64,000 nucleotides of DNA from Longimicrobiales bacterium (GCA_958295645.1 OY282361.1:2260501-2324500), one strand, 5' to 3'. Positions 25,149-34,603 are shown, counted from the first letter of the stretch. Numbers and translations are program-made. The notes: generated by a model not told the origin, from the letters alone.

Positions 25149-26428
25149 TCGCCGGCCATGGGTTCGACGATCACCGGAACACCCCCGAACCTCCCGTCCA
25201 GATAGTCTTTCGCCAGCGACTCTCTTGGGTTGCGGCGATAATCGGACAACGGAACGATTTGAGAAGCTTCATTGCTGCGTTTCTTTTCCGTGAACCAAAT
25301 CTGATCTCTATGCAATCTGTCGCGCAACAACGACACGTCGTGCATCGTCGCCAGGAGTTGAGCCCTGTTGTCGTCTCCGTTATGTCTGCTGGCATTGATT
25401 CGGCTCACAAGAGCCGCCACAAGCAAGGGATGCAAGCTGTTGTCGAGTTCGTCCACCACCAACACCCGATTGTTGTCGAGTACCTCCAACCACGGCCCTG
25501 CCAAGGAAAACAATTTCTGGGTTCCGTCCGATTCAAAATACAAGTCCAGAAAAAATGGCTGGTCATCGTTCTCCACGACGTGCGCTAGCTTGATGTCGCC
25601 AACAGTTCTAATCGGCTCGCCTTTCTCCAAGACCGGTAGCGCATCCTTCACGGACATATTCCTAACAGCTTCATCCGGCGACACTTCCCGCTCGCTTGCA
25701 CTGGCATCCACTATGCGTATGTCTGCATCGCGAAGCAACGTCACAAGCCTATCCTTGAAACCAACGTTTGAAACCATTTGAGTGGCCGTGTATCCGGGGT
25801 TAGCGGTTACCGGCGTAATAATCCGAAGTGCCTGAAACCATTCCACAACTGGCCGGAACACGTCGCTGTTCAATTGCGCTGCGACCGAAGCCAGAAGTGC
25901 GTTTTCGCGAGTGCTTGAACGCCAAAGATCCTTCGCTCCCTTGACGGACGAGCCGAATTTCCACTCTTCGGTCTTCGTCATTGGATCGTACCGGCGGTCC
26001 AAGAGCAGTCGCCTCCGCCCATACGGCGGCGGCCACGCCAGCAACCATTCCTCATGGACTCGATCGCGATCCGTCGCGAATCCATACTCGTACGCAACAC
26101 CACCAGCGATGAAGGCGACTTCGAAGACCGACGGTTGCGTCCTCGTCTCCACGTCGAAGAGGAACGGCAGAAACGGAATCGCCTCGCCCGCCTGGCTTGC
26201 CGTCGCCGATGTCGAGACGAGATGCTGCATGAAGCCGAGACCACGCACCAAGAACGACTTCCCGCTCCCATTGGCCCCATAGACGGCCGTTACGCGATTG
26301 AGCTTCGGGTACCTCCTGACGCCCGTGTCGAACGCGTAGGAGTCGTCGACCCCGCGCACGGCCTCGGCCGACAGCTCCTGACGGTCCCGAAAGCAGGTCC
26401 AGTTCGTTAGGGCAAAGGAGACGAGCAC
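25145..26428 (-). CDS. RloA-like AAA ATPase (AbiLi-like)
   Basis: This 427-residue ABC/SMC-type ATPase has Walker A in VYGANGSGKS at residues 49-58 and Walker B in RVLVVDELDNSLHP near 320-333, with the region between the two motifs typical of the AAA_15/AAA_21 families. The opening LTNWTCFRDRQELSAEA is the usual N-terminal beta strand pair. It is directly followed by RloB with a TTGA overlap. Together they match the two-gene AbiL abortive-infection system, in which the ATPase probably senses infection and the TOPRIM-like partner acts as effector. The lower GC content suggests later acquisition. Confidence 0.88.
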   Translation of the reverse strand: MLVSFALTNWTCFRDRQELSAEAVRGVDDSYAFDTGVRRYPKLNRVTAVYGANGSGKSFLVRGLGFMQHLVSTSATASQAGEAIPFLPFLFDVETRTQPSVFEVAFIAGGVAYEYGFATDRDRVHEEWLLAWPPPYGRRRLLLDRRYDPMTKTEEWKFGSSVKGAKDLWRSSTRENALLASVAAQLNSDVFRPVVEWFQALRIITPVTANPGYTATQMVSNVGFKDRLVTLLRDADIRIVDASASEREVSPDEAVRNMSVKDALPVLEKGEPIRTVGDIKLAHVVENDDQPFFLDLYFESDGTQKLFSLAGPWLEVLDNNRVLVVDELDNSLHPLLVAALVSRINASRHNGDDNRAQLLATMHDVSLLRDRLHRDQIWFTEKKRSNEASQIVPLSDYRRNPRESLAKDYLDGRFGGVPVIVEPMAGD

Positions 26429-26481
26429 GGCGGCTTCACCCGTCCCGCGACATCGACGCCGAGATCACCCCCGTCGCGCCC

Positions 26482-27741
26482 TCACCCCACCGCCTCTGCG
26501 TCCACTCCCTCTTCGCCCTCCGAGCGCGCGATGATGGCCGCGCCACAGGAGTCGCTGTAGACGTTCACGGCCGTGCGGCACATGTCGAGCGGGCGATCGA
26601 TGGCGAGCATCATGCCGACGATGGCGACCGCGTTTTGGTTGTCCCCTAGGCCGATCACGTCCAGCACGATGAAGATGATCACCAGCCCAGCCGACGGCAC
26701 GGCCGCAGCCCCGATCGAGGCGAGCAAGGCGGTCAGGACGACCATGAACTGCGCCATCACGCCGATCTCGATGCCGAGCACCTGGGCGATGAACAGGGCG
26801 CCGATGCATTCGAAGACCGCGGTGCCGTCCATGTTCACCGTGGCGCCCATGGGCAACACGAAGGAGGAGACCTTGTTCGAGACGCCGACCTTGGTCCGCA
26901 CCGAGTCGATCGTGACCGGCAACGTGGCCGCGGAAGAGCTGGTCGAGAAGGCGGTCAGCAAGGCTTCGCGCATGTTGCGGAGGTGGACCCAGGGATTGAT
27001 CCGGCCCACGAACATGAGCAGGAGGGGCAGCGTCACCAGGAAGTGAATGGTCAGGCCGGAGCCGAGCGTGCCCACGTACTTGAGCAGCGGCGTGAACGCT
27101 TCGAAGCCCGTCTCGCCGACCATCCGCGTGATGAGCGCGAACACGCCGATCGGCAGGAACTTGATGATCCCGGAGGTCAGGTTCATCATGACCTTGAAGA
27201 AGGACTCGAAGATGTCGGTGACCAGCGTGCGCGACTTCTCGGGCAGGGTCGTGATGGCGGCCCCGAAGACAATGCAGAAGAAGATGATCGCCAGCATATC
27301 GCCGGAGGCCATGGCGTCCACGAAGTTCCGCGGAACGACGTTCAGGAGCAGGTCCATGCCGGTGGGCGTCTCCAGATGCGGCAGGTCTCGTTGCGCCGCC
27401 GTGCTCAGGTCGGCCCCTCGTCCCGGGCTCCAAATGTTGAACATGAGGACGCCCACGCAGGCCGCCAGCAAGCTGGACGTGACGTAGTAGCCCAGCGTCT
27501 TGCTGAAGAGGCGGCCGATGGCCCGTCCCCCGCCCACGGAGGCCACGCCGGAGACGATGGAGGTGAGAACCAGCGGAACGATGATCATCCGCAGGAGCCG
27601 CATGAACAGATCGCCCAGCCAGCCCAGAGCGTTGGAGGCGCCTTCGCCGCCCGCCAAGCCGGTCGCGACGCCGGCGAGCATGGCGGCGGCCACTTGCCAG
27701 TGGAGCCTTCGGTACCAGGGGAGGTCGGGGTTGTATTCCAT
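26482..27741 (-). CDS. Dicarboxylate/amino acid:cation symporter (DAACS family)
   Basis: This 419-residue membrane transporter of the glutamate transporter family couples uptake of dicarboxylates or acidic amino acids to sodium or protons. Eight or so hydrophobic segments are visible, plus the re-entrant loop motifs: the Ser-rich hairpin in FSTSSSAATLPV, the NMDGTA motif (TVNMDGTAVFE) that binds cations, and the C-terminal AIDRPLDMCRTAVNV. The start at 27741 (MEYNPDLPWYRRLHWQ) begins just before the first helix. A plausible promoter lies 68 bp upstream. Substrate is not predictable beyond the family. Confidence 0.93.
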   Translation of the reverse strand: MEYNPDLPWYRRLHWQVAAAMLAGVATGLAGGEGASNALGWLGDLFMRLLRMIIVPLVLTSIVSGVASVGGGRAIGRLFSKTLGYYVTSSLLAACVGVLMFNIWSPGRGADLSTAAQRDLPHLETPTGMDLLLNVVPRNFVDAMASGDMLAIIFFCIVFGAAITTLPEKSRTLVTDIFESFFKVMMNLTSGIIKFLPIGVFALITRMVGETGFEAFTPLLKYVGTLGSGLTIHFLVTLPLLLMFVGRINPWVHLRNMREALLTAFSTSSSAATLPVTIDSVRTKVGVSNKVSSFVLPMGATVNMDGTAVFECIGALFIAQVLGIEIGVMAQFMVVLTALLASIGAAAVPSAGLVIIFIVLDVIGLGDNQNAVAIVGMMLAIDRPLDMCRTAVNVYSDSCGAAIIARSEGEEGVDAEAVG

Positions 27742-27808
27742 GGGAGTTCCCGGGAGTCGGGGCCCGCTGTCGGGCGGGCCGGGTTCCGTGCGGCGAGTTG
27801 CCGACAGT

Positions 27809-27838
27809 ATTATGGGGGACGGAAGGCGGGCGCCGCAA
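27809..27838 (-). promoter_or_regulatory. Putative sigma-70 type promoter of the DAACS symporter
   Basis: On the reverse strand, TTGCGG (27838-27833) and CATAAT (27814-27809) are separated by 18 bp, and the -10 box ends 68 bp before the symporter ATG. These are the best promoter-like hexamers in the 253-bp divergent gap shared with the desaturase gene. Confidence 0.45.
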
Positions 27839-27994
27839 CGTCCTGCGGCGACGCTGGGCCGGTTCGAGGCGGCCCTCCTGTTCCGCAAGCCGCGTCGTCC
27901 ATACTAGATTGACTGACCCGTGCGCGCTCCGTGCCAGGGTCCGAGTCGAGCGCGCCGCCCCTCTCTCATCCCTCCAACGAACCCCACCGGCCGC

Positions 27995-29020
27995 ATGAAG
28001 CCCGACCGCGAACAAGTCGAACGCTGGAAGACCGTCCTGTCCCCGTACTTCGGCCCGGATCACCGGCGCAGCACCGGGCAGCTCGCCATCACCGCAGGCC
28101 TGTACGCCGTCTTCTGGACGCTCGCCTTCCTGAGCCTCGGCGTCGGCTACTGGCTCACCCTGCTGCTCGCGCTTCCCGTCGCCGCGCTGCTGATGCGGCT
28201 CTTCATGATCCAGCACGACTGCGGCCACGGTTCGTACTTCCGCTCGCAGCGGCTGGCGAACGCCGTCGGCTTCGTCATCGGCGTCCTGGCCCTGACGCCC
28301 TACCACTACTGGCGCAAGACCCACGCCATCCACCACGCCCACTCCGGCGACCTGGACCTGCGCGCGTTCGGCGACATCAGCACCAAGACGGTCGACGAGT
28401 ACGAGGCCATGTCCCGCTTGCAGCGCCTGGGGTACCGCCTCTACCGCAATCCCTTCGTCTTGTTCGGCCCCGGCGCCGCCTTCCACTTCCTGGTCAAGCA
28501 CCGCTTCCCCTGGGACGTCCCGCGGGCCTGGAAGCGCGAGTGGCGTTCCGTCTGGTGGACCAACGCCGCCTTGGCCGCGCTCCTGGTCCTGGCCTGGCTG
28601 ACCATCGGCCTGGATCGCTTCCTGATGGTGCAGATCCCCGTCACCCTGTTCGCCTGCACGCTCGGCGTCTGGCTGTTCTACGTGCAGCACCAGTTCGAAG
28701 ACGCCTACTGGCACTGGCACGAGGACTGGAACTACTACGACGCCGGACTTCACGGATCGTCGTTTCTCCAGCTGCCGAAGCCGATCCAATGGATGACCGC
28801 GAACATCGGCCTGCACCACGTTCACCATCTGAGCAGCCGCATCCCCAATTACCGCCTTCAGCGTTGCCACGACGAGAATCGCGAGCTGTGGGCGGTCACG
28901 CGCATGACGCTTCTCGACAGCTTCAAGACCCTCAACTTGGCGCTCTGGGACGAGGGGCGCCGCAAGCTGATTTCCTTCCGCGAGTACCGAAAGCGCCGCC
29001 CCCGCATGGCGGGTGCGTGA
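27995..29020 (+). CDS. Fatty acid desaturase
   Basis: This 341-residue membrane-bound di-iron desaturase introduces double bonds in acyl chains. The three histidine boxes are present: HDCGH at residues 74-78, HAIHH at 110-114 and HHVHH at about 274-278. Hydrophobic segments cover about 29-72, 90-102 and 195-225. The sequence resembles the DesA/omega-desaturase group acting on lipid-linked acyl chains. The start at 27995 gives the standard short cytoplasmic N-terminus. The next gene follows after 24 bp on the same strand. Regiospecificity cannot be read from the sequence. Confidence 0.92.
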   Translation: MKPDREQVERWKTVLSPYFGPDHRRSTGQLAITAGLYAVFWTLAFLSLGVGYWLTLLLALPVAALLMRLFMIQHDCGHGSYFRSQRLANAVGFVIGVLALTPYHYWRKTHAIHHAHSGDLDLRAFGDISTKTVDEYEAMSRLQRLGYRLYRNPFVLFGPGAAFHFLVKHRFPWDVPRAWKREWRSVWWTNAALAALLVLAWLTIGLDRFLMVQIPVTLFACTLGVWLFYVQHQFEDAYWHWHEDWNYYDAGLHGSSFLQLPKPIQWMTANIGLHHVHHLSSRIPNYRLQRCHDENRELWAVTRMTLLDSFKTLNLALWDEGRRKLISFREYRKRRPRMAGA

Positions 29021-29044
29021 CCTGATCAGGTCCGCGCGCGCACC

Positions 29045-30490
29045 GTGAGACTGGAGGACGTCGCGGCGCGCATCGCGGAACTCGCGCCGCTGTCCAAGCG
29101 CCTCGATCCCGGCTCGGAGGTGCGCCGGCGGCTCGAGGAAGAGGTCCTGGGCTACGGCCGGCGGTTTCTGGACGGACTGCCGACGGCCAAGACGTACGTC
29201 GTGCCGGAGGACGGCGCGGCGGAGATCTTGGAGGCGCCGGTCTCGGAGGAGGGGCGGCCGATTTCGGAGTTGGTGGGCTTGGTCGAGCGGTCGGTGGACG
29301 GGTTCGGGCTGAATCCGGCGGCGGGCGGGCATCTCGGATACATCCCGGGGGGCGGAATCTATCCGGCTGCGCTGGGCGACTACATGGCGGCGGTGGCCAA
29401 TCGCTTCGCGGGCATCTGCTTCGCCTCTCCGGGGGCGGTTCGGATGGGAAATCTTCTCCTGGACTGGATGGCCGGGCTGGTCGGGTTTCCCGCGGAGTCG
29501 GGCGGCGACCTGACCAGCGGGGGCTCGATCGCCAACCTGATCGCCATCGTGACGGCTCGCGAGGCCATGGGCGTCCGAGCCGCCGACGTGCCGCGCACGG
29601 TCGTCTACGGCACGCGCCACATCCATCACAGCGTCGGCAAGGCGAGGGTCATCGCCGGACTGCGCGAGTGCATTGTGCGGCACGTCGAGATGGACGACCG
29701 CTTCCGCATGATCCCGGAGGACTTGGAGCGCAAGATCGCCGCCGACCGGAAGGCCGGCCTGCGCCCGTTCATGGTTGTGGCCTCGGCCGGGACGACCGAC
29801 ACCGGAGCGGTGGACCCCGTCGGCGAGATCGCCGCCCTGCCCGCCGTCCGGGAACTCTGGCTCCACGTGGACGCGGCCTACGGAGGATTCTTCGCCCTGT
29901 GCCCCGAGGCCCCCGCGGCGCTCTCCGACCTCCACCGCGCCGACTCGCTGATCCTCGACCCGCACAAGGGTCTCTTCCTGCCCTACGGAAGCGGCGCCGT
30001 GCTGGTGAAGAACCGCGAGGCCCTCCAAAACGCCCACTGGCAGGCCCCGCCCTACCTGCGAGACACCTGGGAGAGCGAGGAATCCCCCTCTCCCGCCTAT
30101 CATTCCCCCGAGCTCAGCCGCCACTTCCGCGCCATGCGCATGTGGCTCCCGCTACAGCTCTTCGGGCTCGCGCCGTTTCGCGCCTGCCTGAGCGAGAAGA
30201 TCTGGCTGGCGCGCTACTTCCACGAACGCGTCCGGAGCCTGCCCCACATGGAGATCGGCCCCGACCCGGAACTCTCCGTGACGCTCTTCCGCCACCTGCC
30301 GCCGGGCCGCAACGCCAACGCCGCCAACCAGGAACTCGTGGAGCGGGTCCACGCCGACGGCCGCGTCTTCATCTCGTCCACCTATCTGAACGAGCAGATT
30401 TGGCTGCGCTTTGCGGCGCTCTCCTTCAGGACGCACAAAGAGACGGTGGACCTGCTCCTGGACGTCCTACGAGGGGCGCTGGACGCCTGA
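29045..30490 (+). CDS. PLP-dependent group II decarboxylase
   Basis: This 481-residue enzyme belongs to the pyridoxal-dependent decarboxylase family (aromatic amino acid / glutamate / tyrosine decarboxylases). The PLP lysine is in LDPHKGLFLPYG near residue 308; upstream are GGSIAN (phosphate binding), the HHSVGKA segment and HVDAAYGGF with the conserved Asp. The start is GTG at 29045. Its last 24 bp overlap the 3' end of the convergent nuclease-like gene. The substrate is probably an aromatic or aliphatic amino acid; closer assignment would need alignment of the active-site loop. Confidence 0.9.
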   Translation: MRLEDVAARIAELAPLSKRLDPGSEVRRRLEEEVLGYGRRFLDGLPTAKTYVVPEDGAAEILEAPVSEEGRPISELVGLVERSVDGFGLNPAAGGHLGYIPGGGIYPAALGDYMAAVANRFAGICFASPGAVRMGNLLLDWMAGLVGFPAESGGDLTSGGSIANLIAIVTAREAMGVRAADVPRTVVYGTRHIHHSVGKARVIAGLRECIVRHVEMDDRFRMIPEDLERKIAADRKAGLRPFMVVASAGTTDTGAVDPVGEIAALPAVRELWLHVDAAYGGFFALCPEAPAALSDLHRADSLILDPHKGLFLPYGSGAVLVKNREALQNAHWQAPPYLRDTWESEESPSPAYHSPELSRHFRAMRMWLPLQLFGLAPFRACLSEKIWLARYFHERVRSLPHMEIGPDPELSVTLFRHLPPGRNANAANQELVERVHADGRVFISSTYLNEQIWLRFAALSFRTHKETVDLLLDVLRGALDA

Positions 30491-31486
30491 CTCGGCGCTC
30501 TCGGCGCTTTCCAACCAGGCCGACCACCACAGGACCGCCAGCATCTCGGCTCCGGCCGCCAGCCGGTCGGCCGCGAAGTCCTGTGCCTCCGCCCGCGCGC
30601 TCGACTCCGGATCGAAACCGAAGTCCCGCTCCATTCGGTAGAGCGTCTCGACCGCCTCGTGCGAGGCCATGACGTGCTCGCGCACCGCCTCGCGCGCCCG
30701 TCCCGCCACGGATCGCAAGGGCGCCGCCGCCCGGCTCTGCATGTGCCGTCTCACGCGGGCCGGCGTCACGTGGGCCTCGACGAAGTAGCGTTCGAAGCGG
30801 GCGTGAAAGCGGTCGTCGCGGGTGTAGCCCTCCGGATTGGGCGTGTCCGCGTCCCAGCCGTTGAAGTGGATGGTCGTGTGGTGCGGCTGGGAAGCGTCGG
30901 TCACGTAGTGGCCCAGGACGCCGGCGTCGTTGAGGATCCGCTGCTCCACCCAGTCGCGGCGGCGCGGGTCCTCCTCCTGTCTCCAGCGGCGCCAGAGGCT
31001 CACGGTGCGCTGGTACAGTTCCACGATCCGGTACGGCAGGAAGCCCGCGTCTCGTTCGGGCCGCTCCAAGCCGGCCTCGTAGAGCAGCTTCAGGTACGCG
31101 AAGCGGTCGGGCGCGTCCAGGGCCCCGTCGGGCAGGTTCTCCAGATCGACGTAGTGATCGTACGCGAACGCCTGGTCCATCTCTCGGAGCTCGAAGACCC
31201 GCCACCGATCCGGCTCCGGGTTCAGGTGCACCAACTGGTCTCCCGCCTGCCTGAAGAAGGCCGGCATGGAGACGGGCAACGCCTCGGTTGCGACCCGCGC
31301 CGCCATTTCGTGGCCCGTGAAGCCCCAAACCGCACCACCGCCGACGGCACCTGCCGAGACCAGCAACGCGGCCGCCAACGCCAGCCGCAGGACGCCGCGG
31401 TTCAAGAGGATGCGCCGGAGCGCCCTGCGAGCGATTTGCGACGCGGGCGGAGACGGCTTCCGGCATGGCCGTGGCTCTAGGTGCAT
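30467..31486 (-). CDS. Secreted S1/P1-nuclease-like (phospholipase C/P1 superfamily) zinc protein
   Basis: This 339-residue protein has an N-terminal membrane segment or signal peptide (about 28-53) and then WGFTGHEMAARVATEALP, the beginning of S1/P1-type nucleases and zinc phospholipases, in which the N-terminal Trp and the following His bind zinc. The second signature is GHYVTDASQPHHTTIHFNGW near residue 190, followed by HARFE; these supply further His and Asp ligands. The fold is all-helical. Start at 31486 has AGGAAAG upstream. The motif spacing is close to but not identical with classical P1 nuclease, so a phosphodiesterase role is likely but the substrate is open. Confidence 0.78.
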   Translation of the reverse strand: MHLEPRPCRKPSPPASQIARRALRRILLNRGVLRLALAAALLVSAGAVGGGAVWGFTGHEMAARVATEALPVSMPAFFRQAGDQLVHLNPEPDRWRVFELREMDQAFAYDHYVDLENLPDGALDAPDRFAYLKLLYEAGLERPERDAGFLPYRIVELYQRTVSLWRRWRQEEDPRRRDWVEQRILNDAGVLGHYVTDASQPHHTTIHFNGWDADTPNPEGYTRDDRFHARFERYFVEAHVTPARVRRHMQSRAAAPLRSVAGRAREAVREHVMASHEAVETLYRMERDFGFDPESSARAEAQDFAADRLAAGAEMLAVLWWSAWLESAESAESGVQRPS

Positions 31487-31555
31487 CGCGATTGCATCTT
31501 TCCTCGTGGAGCGTGGCAGGCGCGAACGGCATTCCTCGCCAAAGGAGGATAGCGG

Positions 31556-31987
31556 ATGGCCGGGTACTCGGGTACCCGTCTCGCCAAGAAGCTGGGCGTT
31601 CAGCCCGGCGGCCGCGTGGGCTGGCGCCGTGCGCCGGAGGGGTTCGAGGCCGCCTTGCAGCTGGAGCCCTCCGTCGTCGTCGATCACAGCTTCGCCGAGC
31701 CCCGGCGCTACGACGTGATCATCGTTTTCGTCCCCAACTTGGCCGCGCTCGACGGCCTGGCCCTCCGGTTCAAGCCGCTTCTCAAGTGGACCGGCGGACT
31801 CTGGCTGGCCTGGCCGAAGAGGAGCAGTTCGCTGGCCAGCGACGTCCGCGACTCGGACGTCCGCCGGACAGGCCTGGAAGCCGGGCTCGTGGACAACAAG
31901 GTCTGCGCAATCGACGAGGACTGGTCCGGGTTGCGCTTCGTGCACCGCAAGAAGGATCGCCCAGCGCGGCGGTTGGCCGCGGACTGA
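31556..31987 (+). CDS. DUF3052 family protein
   Basis: This 143-residue protein matches DUF3052. The hallmark opening is MAGYSGTRLAKKLGVQPGG, the middle has LWLAWPKRSSS, and the C-terminal GLVDNKVCAIDEDWSGLRFV is strongly conserved in the family. It has no signal peptide or membrane segment. A strong AAAGGAGG ribosome site lies about 10 bp before the ATG. The family's function is unknown to me. It stands alone between the divergent nuclease-like gene and the secreted hydrolase. Confidence 0.92.
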   Translation: MAGYSGTRLAKKLGVQPGGRVGWRRAPEGFEAALQLEPSVVVDHSFAEPRRYDVIIVFVPNLAALDGLALRFKPLLKWTGGLWLAWPKRSSSLASDVRDSDVRRTGLEAGLVDNKVCAIDEDWSGLRFVHRKKDRPARRLAAD

Positions 31988-32087
31988 AGAGCAGGCAAGG
32001 CGATTGCGTAGTTTCCTACGAACGCGGGCCGTGGCTGCGCGGGCCGCGCCGAGCGCCGACAACGACCGCAAGAAAGGAATGCGCAAC

Positions 32088-33737
32088 ATGAGGAACGCCA
32101 CGATTCTGCTGATTCTCGCGCTGGTCCCCTTGGGTGCCGCAGATGCCCAAGACCCCGCCCCGAACGCGGATCGCTTCGTCGGGACTTGGACGGGCGACTT
32201 GGAGGTGCCCGGGGCGGGCCTGACCCTTCGGCTTCGGTTCGACCTGACGCGAGCCGACACGGCCCAGGCCGACGCAGGACTGGCCGCGACGCTGCACTCG
32301 ATCGACCAGGGCAACGCGGAGATTCCGGTGGAGAGCGTGGAATGGAGCGACTCCCGGCTGTCGATGTCGATGCCGTCCGTCGGGGCTTCCTTCGAGGGCG
32401 AGTTGTCGGAGGACGGAGATGCGATCGAGGGCACCTTCACCCAGATGGGCGCCGCGATGCCCCTCCTCTTGCGGCGCACCTCCGAAGAGGAGGCGGATGC
32501 CGCGACGCGCCGTCCCCAGGACCCGGAGGAGCCCTTCCCCTACCACGTCGAAGAAGTCGCCTATCCCAATCCAAGCGAAGGCCACGTCCTCGCGGGCACG
32601 TTCACGGCGCCTGCGGAGGGCGGCCCCTTCCCCGCCGTCGTCCTCATCTCCGGTTCCGGCCCCCAGGATCGAGACGAGGCGCTGCTGGGACACCGTCCCT
32701 TTCTCGTGCTCTCCGACCACCTGACCAAGCGCGGAATCGCGGTTCTGCGCTTCGACGACCGCGGCGTCGGCGAATCCACGGGCGACTTCGCCACGGCCAC
32801 GTCCCGCGACTTCACGACCGACGCGCTTGCCGGCGTCGCCTATCTGAAGAGCCGCGAGGACGTGGATCCGAGCCGGATCGGCTTGGCGGGGCATTCGGAA
32901 GGCGGATTGATCGCGCCCATGGCCGCCGCCGAATCGGGCGACGTGGCCTACATCGTGCTCCTGGCCGGCCCTGGCGTGAACGGCGAGCGGATACTGCATG
33001 CGCAAGGAGCGCTGATCGCCCAGGCGAACGGAGCGTCCGAAGAGGAGATCGCCGGAGTTCGGGAGATGCAGGCTGCGATCTTCGCCGTCCTGAAGGAGAC
33101 CCCGGACGCCGACGAGGCGGGCGCCAAGATCGAAGAGATGGTGCGCACCCGCTTGGAAGAGGCGAGCGAGGAGGAACGCGCCGCGGCGGGCGTCACCGAC
33201 GAAGCCTCGGCGAGGCGCGTGGCGGCGGCCCAGGGCCAGCAGATGAATTCGCCCTGGTTTCGCTACTTCCTCACGCACGAGCCGGCGGACTTCCTCGAAC
33301 GGGTGACCGTTCCCGTGCTGGCTGTCGGCGGCGAGAAGGACTTGCAGGTCCCCAGCGAAGAGAACCTCCGCGAAATCGAAGCGGCGCTGAAGCGAGGCGG
33401 CAACAGCAACTACGAAATCCACTTGCTGCCCGGGCACAACCATCTGTTTCAACACGCGGAGACCGGCGCTCCGAGCGAGTACCAGAGCATAGAGGAGACT
33501 TGGTCGGTCGAATCCATGGAACTCGTCGCGAACTGGATTCTCAGGACGGCGGGCGGGCTGCCGGATTCGCCCGCTTCGGACAACGTCTTCCATCACGGGG
33601 ACTCGCTCGCTTGGGAGGACTACGGTCCCGACATGCAGGTGTCCTCGCTCTACGGCGACCCGTCCGTTGCCGGCGAGTCCGTGATCCAAGTCCACGGCGT
33701 CGGCCCGTTCACTACGGACTTCGTGAACCCGCGGTGA
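32088..33737 (+). CDS. Secreted alpha/beta hydrolase (S33-like)
   Basis: This 549-residue protein has a signal peptide (ATILLILALVPLGAADA), an N-terminal beta domain of about 130 residues that resembles lipocalin-like DUF3887/DUF4440-type preludes seen in such hydrolases, and a C-terminal alpha/beta hydrolase. The oxyanion segment is VLISGSGPQDRD, the nucleophile Ser is in GHSEGG near residue 270, and the catalytic Asp and His are likely in VPVLAVGGEKDLQVP and LPGHNHLFQ. Start 32088 is preferred to 32079 because AAGGA then lies 9 bp upstream. The TlpA-like gene overlaps the stop (GTGA). Esterase or peptidase activity cannot be distinguished. Confidence 0.88.
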   Translation: MRNATILLILALVPLGAADAQDPAPNADRFVGTWTGDLEVPGAGLTLRLRFDLTRADTAQADAGLAATLHSIDQGNAEIPVESVEWSDSRLSMSMPSVGASFEGELSEDGDAIEGTFTQMGAAMPLLLRRTSEEEADAATRRPQDPEEPFPYHVEEVAYPNPSEGHVLAGTFTAPAEGGPFPAVVLISGSGPQDRDEALLGHRPFLVLSDHLTKRGIAVLRFDDRGVGESTGDFATATSRDFTTDALAGVAYLKSREDVDPSRIGLAGHSEGGLIAPMAAAESGDVAYIVLLAGPGVNGERILHAQGALIAQANGASEEEIAGVREMQAAIFAVLKETPDADEAGAKIEEMVRTRLEEASEEERAAAGVTDEASARRVAAAQGQQMNSPWFRYFLTHEPADFLERVTVPVLAVGGEKDLQVPSEENLREIEAALKRGGNSNYEIHLLPGHNHLFQHAETGAPSEYQSIEETWSVESMELVANWILRTAGGLPDSPASDNVFHHGDSLAWEDYGPDMQVSSLYGDPSVAGESVIQVHGVGPFTTDFVNPR

Positions 33738-34252
33738 CCGGAGGCGCGTTCAAGACCGTCCTGGCCCTCGTCGCAATCGCTGTGGCGGCCTGCGCCAAGC
33801 CCGAGGCCCTTCCCCTCCGCCGCGGCGACCCGGCGCCGAGCTTCAGCGCGGAACCACTGGACGGCGGCCCCCTGGTCTCGCTCGACGACTACCGGGGCCA
33901 GGCGCTGCTCGTCAACCTCTGGGCCACCTGGTGCCATCCGTGCCGCGAGGAGACGCCGTACTTGCAAGAGCTCTACCACCGCTACCAAGCCGACGGCCTG
34001 CGCATCCTGGGCGTGTCCGTGGACCGCCGAGCCGACTTGGACGCCGTGGAGGACTTCGTTGCCGAGATGGGCGTCGAGTACGACATCGTCCTGGACCCGG
34101 AGGCCAAGGCCCAGGACGTCTTCCGCGCACGCGGCCTTCCGACTTCGGTCCTGATCGACCGGCAGGGAGCCGTCTACTTCACTTGGACCGGACCCGTGCC
34201 CGAAGAGGACCCCGCCTTCCTGGCCGGAGTGGAGGATGCGCTGGGACGTTGA
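33734..34252 (+). CDS. TlpA-like thioredoxin lipoprotein
   Basis: This 172-residue protein is a periplasmic thioredoxin of the TlpA/ResA group, which reduces disulfides in cytochrome maturation or other exported proteins. It has a lipoprotein signal with AVAAC (C20) as lipobox, the AhpC/TSA-type opening GDPAPSF, and the active site W-C67-H-P-C70 in NLWATWCHPC. The cis-proline segment is GLPTSVLI. The GTG start overlaps the hydrolase stop, so the two are co-translated. The cytochrome oxidase operon on the opposite strand begins its end just downstream, which suits a role in CuA or haem c assembly, though that link is inferred. Confidence 0.9.
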   Translation: MTGGAFKTVLALVAIAVAACAKPEALPLRRGDPAPSFSAEPLDGGPLVSLDDYRGQALLVNLWATWCHPCREETPYLQELYHRYQADGLRILGVSVDRRADLDAVEDFVAEMGVEYDIVLDPEAKAQDVFRARGLPTSVLIDRQGAVYFTWTGPVPEEDPAFLAGVEDALGR

Positions 34253-34318
34253 CTCGGATGCCCTCCCGCACGGCGACGATCGTCGCGGCGGGGGATGCCG
34301 AGCGGGTGCAACCGTGGA

Positions 34319-34600
34319 CTAGACTTCTTCTTCCGCGCTCCGAGCCCGCTTGCGAAGCCAAGCCAATACTCCCCCCACCATCCCCAAGGGCAACAACGTC
34401 AGCAGTCCCGTCGTCGCCAGGAAGGCCACCCGCGCTTCGTCGTCCCGGTCGAAGCAGACGGGGCAAGCCGCCGCCGCGCCGGGGAACGCGGCCAACAGCG
34501 CCAAGACCGCCACCGGAACCAAGACCATGCCGAACCTGGAGGCGGCACGACGCCGTTCGTCCGCCCCATCCGAATCGCTTCGCATCTTCGCGCCATTCAT
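34319..34600 (-). CDS. Small membrane protein at the end of the cytochrome oxidase operon
   Basis: This 93-residue protein has two hydrophobic segments (about 25-45 and 60-82) separated by a loop starting ACPVCFDRDDE. The first segment may be a cleaved signal, which would leave the Cys pair (CPVC) at the outer face near the mature N-terminus. The start lies 3 bp after the stop of the second subunit III gene, so it is the last gene of the operon. Later in-frame ATGs at 34585 and 34528 are alternatives. I know no named function; a copper-handling or assembly role would fit the CPVC and context but is speculative. Confidence 0.7.
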   Translation of the reverse strand: MNGAKMRSDSDGADERRRAASRFGMVLVPVAVLALLAAFPGAAAACPVCFDRDDEARVAFLATTGLLTLLPLGMVGGVLAWLRKRARSAEEEV

Positions 34601-34603
34601 GGC

